A stretch of DNA of 64,000 bases from Granulosicoccus sp047634635 (lineage in GTDB: Bacteria; Pseudomonadota; Gammaproteobacteria; Granulosicoccales; Granulosicoccaceae): NCBI GenBank assembly GCA_047634635.1, contig JBLIIE010000002.1, positions 24,149-88,148 of the forward strand, in the 5' to 3' direction. The notes under the pieces were generated by a model. The model had not been told where the DNA came from, searched no databases, and worked only from the letters and a program-made list of their open reading frames with translations. Positions 60,768 to 64,000 of this stretch are shown piece after piece. Numbering within the stretch: position 1 is the first letter of the stretch; each line of letters begins with the position of its first letter. The position numbers were made by a program, and so were the translations under genes.

Positions 60768-62186
60768 TTAGCTGGCTTGTTTTAATAAAGGCTGCGACCG
60801 CTCATCCACGAACACATGATCAAGCACGAGCTGCTTAAATTCTGTGGCATCAACCTCGCCTTTTGGTAACAGCGATGCATCACTGCTTATTACAAGCGGG
60901 CCGTGTTCTGGAGAATCGGTCGGTCTGCCGTGTGATCCTTTCACTAGTTTTGTATTCGTGTTCGAGATCACATCCAATAGGGTTCGAAAACCCATTTTTT
61001 TTCGAGCTATCCGTGATCCAATCGTGAGCATTGGTACGCTAATCTCCGGATCAATAAACAACTCAACAGGGTCGTAACCCGGTTTTCGATGAATGTCTAC
61101 TGTGCGTGAGTAATCAGGGGCACAGGTATCATCCAGCCAGTAGTAGTAGCTGAACCATCTATCTGCGTTCGAGATAGCGACAAGTTCACCTGAGCGCTCA
61201 TGATCCAGTCCCCACTCTGCTTTCTCAACTTCCCCGAGTACATGCTCGACACCCTCCAGAGATTCAAGGAGTTGTCGGACTTGCTTAAGCTTTGCAGGAT
61301 TATTCACGTACACATGTGCGAGCTGATGATCAACCACGGCAAACGCATCTGACGCGCCAGCATCGAACTGTTCACGGCCTTGCTCGTTTCTGACTTTGAG
61401 TAAACCCGCCTGGCGGAAAGCTTTATTTATATGTACCGCATCACTTACGGGAGTTATACCGTACTCAGACACAATCATGACGTTTTGCCCTGATTGATCC
61501 GCCTTGTGTATCATCTCGCCACACAGGGCATCAACCGCCTGCAAATCCGACTGAATAACAGGGTGATTAAGGTCGGGGCCCAAACGTTGAAGGTTGTAAT
61601 CCAAATGTGGGAGGTACGTTAACGTCAGCGTTGGGGTACGCGTTTCCATAATGTGGCAGGTTGCATCCGAGATCCATTGGCTTGACGTTATATCAGCCAT
61701 AGGCCCCCAAAACTTGAACAATGGAAACTGACCCAGCTTCTTATCCAGCTCATCATGTAACTCGGCCGGATACGTGTAATGATCAGGAATTTTCCTACCG
61801 TCTGCGGGGTACATCGGCCGTGGGGTTGCACTCCAATCAGCAGTGGAATACATGTTGTACCACCAAAACATTTTGGCACAAGTAAATGAAGGATCACGGG
61901 CTTTAGCCGCCTCCCATATTTTCTCTCCATTGACCAAACGGTTTGATTGACGCCAAAGCCATACTTCAGCTAAGTCTCGAAAATACCAACCGTTACCAAC
62001 AATACCATGCTCTTTTGGGGTCAAACCCGTCACCAGCGTGGACTGTGCGGTGCAAGTAACTGCGGGAGTAACAGCACGCATAGACCGCAATCCACCGCGC
62101 TTGACAAGCTTCGCCAAATGGGGCGTGTGCTTACCTACTAACGCAGGGCTAAGCCCTACAACAAGAATTACAAGAGTCTGTTTCAT
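60768..62186 (-). CDS. EboF-like alkaline phosphatase / nucleotide pyrophosphatase family protein
   Basis: 472 residues from the ATG at 62186; the frame starts 16 codons earlier. The nucleophile region is AVTPAVTCTAQSTLVTGLTP, then EHGIVGNGWYFRD, GASDAFAVVDHQLAH and GSHGRPTDSPEHGPL with the metal histidines. The usual first-strand Asp ligand is not evident (the strand reads ILVVGLSP), which I believe is common in this subgroup. The EboF member of the Ebo cluster is of this family. It lies on the minus strand between eboB and eboC, ending 5 bp from eboB. Confidence 0.78.
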   Translation of the reverse strand: MKQTLVILVVGLSPALVGKHTPHLAKLVKRGGLRSMRAVTPAVTCTAQSTLVTGLTPKEHGIVGNGWYFRDLAEVWLWRQSNRLVNGEKIWEAAKARDPSFTCAKMFWWYNMYSTADWSATPRPMYPADGRKIPDHYTYPAELHDELDKKLGQFPLFKFWGPMADITSSQWISDATCHIMETRTPTLTLTYLPHLDYNLQRLGPDLNHPVIQSDLQAVDALCGEMIHKADQSGQNVMIVSEYGITPVSDAVHINKAFRQAGLLKVRNEQGREQFDAGASDAFAVVDHQLAHVYVNNPAKLKQVRQLLESLEGVEHVLGEVEKAEWGLDHERSGELVAISNADRWFSYYYWLDDTCAPDYSRTVDIHRKPGYDPVELFIDPEISVPMLTIGSRIARKKMGFRTLLDVISNTNTKLVKGSHGRPTDSPEHGPLVISSDASLLPKGEVDATEFKQLVLDHVFVDERSQPLLKQAS

Positions 62187-62249
62187 AAGATGAGCATGGA
62201 AACTGCACGTAAGCGAATAACCTTCGCTATGCACTTTTCGTACTCAACT

Positions 62250-63188
62250 ATGACCGCGCACGCAGTAAAACAAGAGATCACCGACCCAGGCTGGACGATT
62301 CCGGTAGCACTGCAACTGGGTCGTGTGTCTAACCTTCCCACTGTTTGGACCAATACGCTTGCGGCAATTGTGCTTTCTGGACAAGCAGTGTCACTCGTAA
62401 ACTTTATCGCCCTGATAATAGCAATGAGCCTGGCCTACACGGGCGGCATGTTCCTAAACGATGCCTTCGACCGAAATATAGATACACTGGAAAGACCCGA
62501 ACGACCCATCCCATCCAAGCGGATTGCAGCGAAGGAAGTTTTCATTGCCGGGTTTGCCATGCTGTTAGTAACCGTGATGCTAGTTACCGCCGTGGGCGTT
62601 CAAACATCCAATGCCTTGCAGGCCTTCGTTAGCTCCACAGGTCTTTGTCTATCTGTTGTTATATACAACATCTGGCACAAGGGCAACCCAATTAGCCCCC
62701 TGTTAATGGGGCTGTGCAGATTGCTGGTATATATTTGCTGTGCAATGGCCTTGACTACAGAGCTTAATCAATGGGTACTTGTGGGGGCATTCATAACAAT
62801 GGCCTACCTCATCGGACTCACCTATACAGCAAAGCAAGAGCAATTCGGCCAAGTATCCACGTTGTGGCCATTGGCATTCCTAGCCGTCCCCGTTGTGTTC
62901 GGTAGCACCTACCACAACACCGGATCTGTGTTCGTATTGGCAGGTGTGTTCACACTCAGCATCTGGATTCTATACTGTTTGAGACTTATTCTGCGGCGTC
63001 AGCATGGAGACATTCCCAGCGCTGTTGTCCGGCTTATAGCGGGTATTTCTTTGGTCGATGGATTACTTATCAGCATTTATTTAACCTCTGTGGAAGATAC
63101 ATTCGCTTATGTATTGCTCTTAATGTTGCTGTGCTATCTGGCCTTTGGAATTACCCTACTATTGCAACGCTATGTTTCTGGCACATGA
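62250..63188 (+). CDS. EboC-like UbiA-family prenyltransferase
   Basis: 312 residues from the ATG at 62250, which clears the divergent eboF start. Eight to nine TM helices. First Asp-rich motif NDAFDRNIDTLERPERPIPS is intact; the second motif of UbiA enzymes is degenerate (TYTAKQEQFGQ), as is usual for EboC. YNIWHKGNPISPLLMGLCR is family-typical. In cyanobacteria EboC is required for export of scytonemin precursors. Overlaps the larB remnant by 19 bp at its 3' end. Confidence 0.85.
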   Translation: MTAHAVKQEITDPGWTIPVALQLGRVSNLPTVWTNTLAAIVLSGQAVSLVNFIALIIAMSLAYTGGMFLNDAFDRNIDTLERPERPIPSKRIAAKEVFIAGFAMLLVTVMLVTAVGVQTSNALQAFVSSTGLCLSVVIYNIWHKGNPISPLLMGLCRLLVYICCAMALTTELNQWVLVGAFITMAYLIGLTYTAKQEQFGQVSTLWPLAFLAVPVVFGSTYHNTGSVFVLAGVFTLSIWILYCLRLILRRQHGDIPSAVVRLIAGISLVDGLLISIYLTSVEDTFAYVLLLMLLCYLAFGITLLLQRYVSGT

Positions 63189-63616
63189 ATATTCAGTATT
63201 TTGATTGCCCGTGCTGAAGCTCCAAATCCGTTATCAATATCGACGACTGCGAGTCCAGGCGAGCAGCCACGTAACGCTGAGTTCAACGCCGCATGCCCAC
63301 CAACACCAACGCCATATCCAACTGACGTGGGCACGGTTATTACAGGGGCTTTAACAAGTCCTGACAGGACGCTAAACAATACGCCTTCCATTCCAGCAAT
63401 GGCTATCAAAATCGTATAGTCATTTAATTCATCAGCTCGATCAGTGAGTCGCCAAAAACTGGCAACACCGACATCAACGAAGCGCTCGCTTGCTTGTCCA
63501 AAGTAAAGCAGGGTTTGTTCTAACGCAGCAGAGCCGAGAAAAGCGCTACCTCTCTGATAGTCAGCAATTTCAGCCAGCACGCGACCTTCGTCTTCTATTA
63601 ACTTACATAAAGACAC
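63170..63616 (-). pseudogene. larB: larB remnant (nickel-pincer cofactor synthase)
   Basis: 148 residues from a GTG at 63616. The C-terminal LarB signature blocks are present: FVDVGVASFWRL, IAGMEGVLFSVLSGLVKAP, VPTSVGYGVGVGGHAALNSA, CSPGLAVVDIDNGFGA. LarB carboxylates and hydrolyses nicotinate adenine dinucleotide. The normal protein has about 215-250 residues; the AGTSD active-site motif that should precede these blocks is missing and the N-terminal domain is lost, consistent with an internal deletion. In the same frame, immediately before the GTG, is a TAG that ends the larE remnant. Confidence 0.75.
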
Positions 63617-64000
63617 CTAAATCAAAAGCCAACTGCAATGCCGGTCTTTCAGATGCTGGGAAGCTTCGACTCTTACTCCTACAGCTGTGATTCCACAACG
63701 TAGGTCACCAGCCCCAAGTTCACACTCAAGAAATTTTTCAACCTTGTGAACAAACAGTAAATCATCCGGCTTTATTGTAATACCCGCTTCCACTCGGCTG
63801 GATAAACACAGTTAAGCCAGTAACTGTGTTTATCCGTTAATGCCAAACGATTAGCTATAGCGCGAACCAAGGACTTGTCGATACCAGCATCTATTAAGAG
63901 ATGAACCACATTTTTCTCTTTTGCTGCCGGAAGCCTGGGACGATAGTCACCCAGATCATCTAAGTTGGCCCCAGAGGCTACTAATCCAAACCATACTTCA
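63617..64000 (-). pseudogene. larE: larE remnant, frameshifted and truncated at the window edge
   Basis: LarE donates sulfur from its own cysteine to the pincer cofactor. From 64000 one frame reads GANLDDLGDYRPRLPAAKE and IDAGIDKSLVRAIANRLALT, the classic LarE block after the PP-loop domain. It then hits the 36-bp palindrome. The LarE sequence resumes in another frame with CLSSRVEAGITIKPDDLLF, ELGAGDLRCGITAVGVRVEA, ending at TAG (63617-63619) well before the usual C-terminus. The distance from the DK to the CLSSR block is 8 bases longer than expected. The cysteine of CLSSR, the sacrificial one in known LarE, is kept. Confidence 0.75.
63800..63835. repeat. 15-bp perfect inverted repeat at the larE frameshift
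   Basis: GGATAAACACAGTTA, six-base loop AGCCAG, TAACTGTGTTTATCC. It lies exactly where the LarE reading frame changes and contains a stop in the resumed frame. A palindrome created by template switching is one possible origin of the 8-base length change; a small inserted element is another. Confidence 0.8.

Noticed and set aside
60768..62234. A sulfatase assignment for the minus-strand phosphatase-family gene
   Set aside because: The nucleophile region is the threonine-type VTCTAQST with GWYFRD, not the CxPSR formylglycine motif of sulfatases.
63170..63616. The 148-residue larB frame as a functional, minimal LarB
   Set aside because: The AGTSD motif and N-terminal domain are missing, and an amber stop in the same frame connects it to a broken larE; a pseudogene explains this better.
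1..64000. CRISPR arrays, insertion sequences, prophage or tRNA genes
   Set aside because: No evenly spaced repeats, transposase or integrase signatures, or tRNA T-loop patterns in a plausible cloverleaf were seen in either strand.

Overview
This 64 kb window looks like chromosomal DNA of a free-living, probably marine or environmental, gammaproteobacterium with moderate GC. The support is the set of housekeeping and envelope genes: groES-groEL next to fxsA, dsbD, PlsB with its HxxxxD histidine near residue 307, a PqiABC lipid-transport set, a CpxPRA-like envelope-stress module and an AlkX/YcaQ-type glycosylase. No tRNA, rRNA, CRISPR array, transposase or phage gene was seen. Assignments rest on recognition of motifs and protein families by eye; no database search was run.

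Layout. 0-7.6 kb: a partial gene at the left edge, groEL/groES behind a sigma70-like promoter and a CIRCE operator, fxsA, a DsbD with two N-terminal alpha domains, an MFS transporter coupled to an AlkA-type glycosylase. 7.6-18.5 kb: a GH63-like glucosidase, a small HNH protein, an ABC exporter, two overlapping P-loop GTPases, a strong palindrome at a convergent junction, an AhpD-like protein and plsB. 18.6-25.1 kb: envelope genes (TraF-like barrel, metalloprotease-like lipoprotein, OmpA protein coupled to a large SdrD-like exported protein). 25.3-29.8 kb: NUDIX hydrolase and a CpxP/CpxR/CpxA-like module with a tandem-repeat operator candidate. 29.9-36 kb: J-domain protein, PqiC-PqiB-PqiA in which PqiA is two genes, a SoxS-like thioredoxin with an ArsR regulator, and a decayed DUF533/TerB-like gene. 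36-42 kb: YcaQ-like glycosylase, a persulfide-dioxygenase-like MBL protein, iolG-iolB and a GH16 lipoprotein.

42-57 kb is a coherent catabolic island. On the minus strand, in apparent operon order from a divergent promoter region at about 55.3 kb: DUF1185 protein, UPF0280 (ApbE-like) protein, second DUF1185 protein, Rieske oxygenase, branched-chain-type ABC importer (binding protein, fused LivHM, LivG, LivF), molybdenum hydroxylase FAD subunit, fused [2Fe-2S]-molybdopterin subunit and a 6-hydroxynicotinate-reductase-like protein. Divergently on the plus strand lie a MarR regulator and an amidohydrolase very like Eubacterium barkeri enamidase. The three enzyme types match the hydroxylate / reduce / open-ring logic of the nicotinate pathway known from E. 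barkeri and Azorhizobium, but here carry a dedicated importer, a Rieske oxygenase and three uncharacterised companions. The real substrate is unknown.

57.5-63.2 kb is an Ebo-type cluster: a 3-dehydroquinate-synthase-like EboD fused to EboA, a TatD-like EboB, a nucleotide-pyrophosphatase-like EboF and a UbiA-like EboC; no EboE is visible. At the right edge (63.2-64 kb) are the remains of larE and larB, the genes for the nickel-pincer cofactor, with larE broken at a perfect 15-bp inverted repeat.
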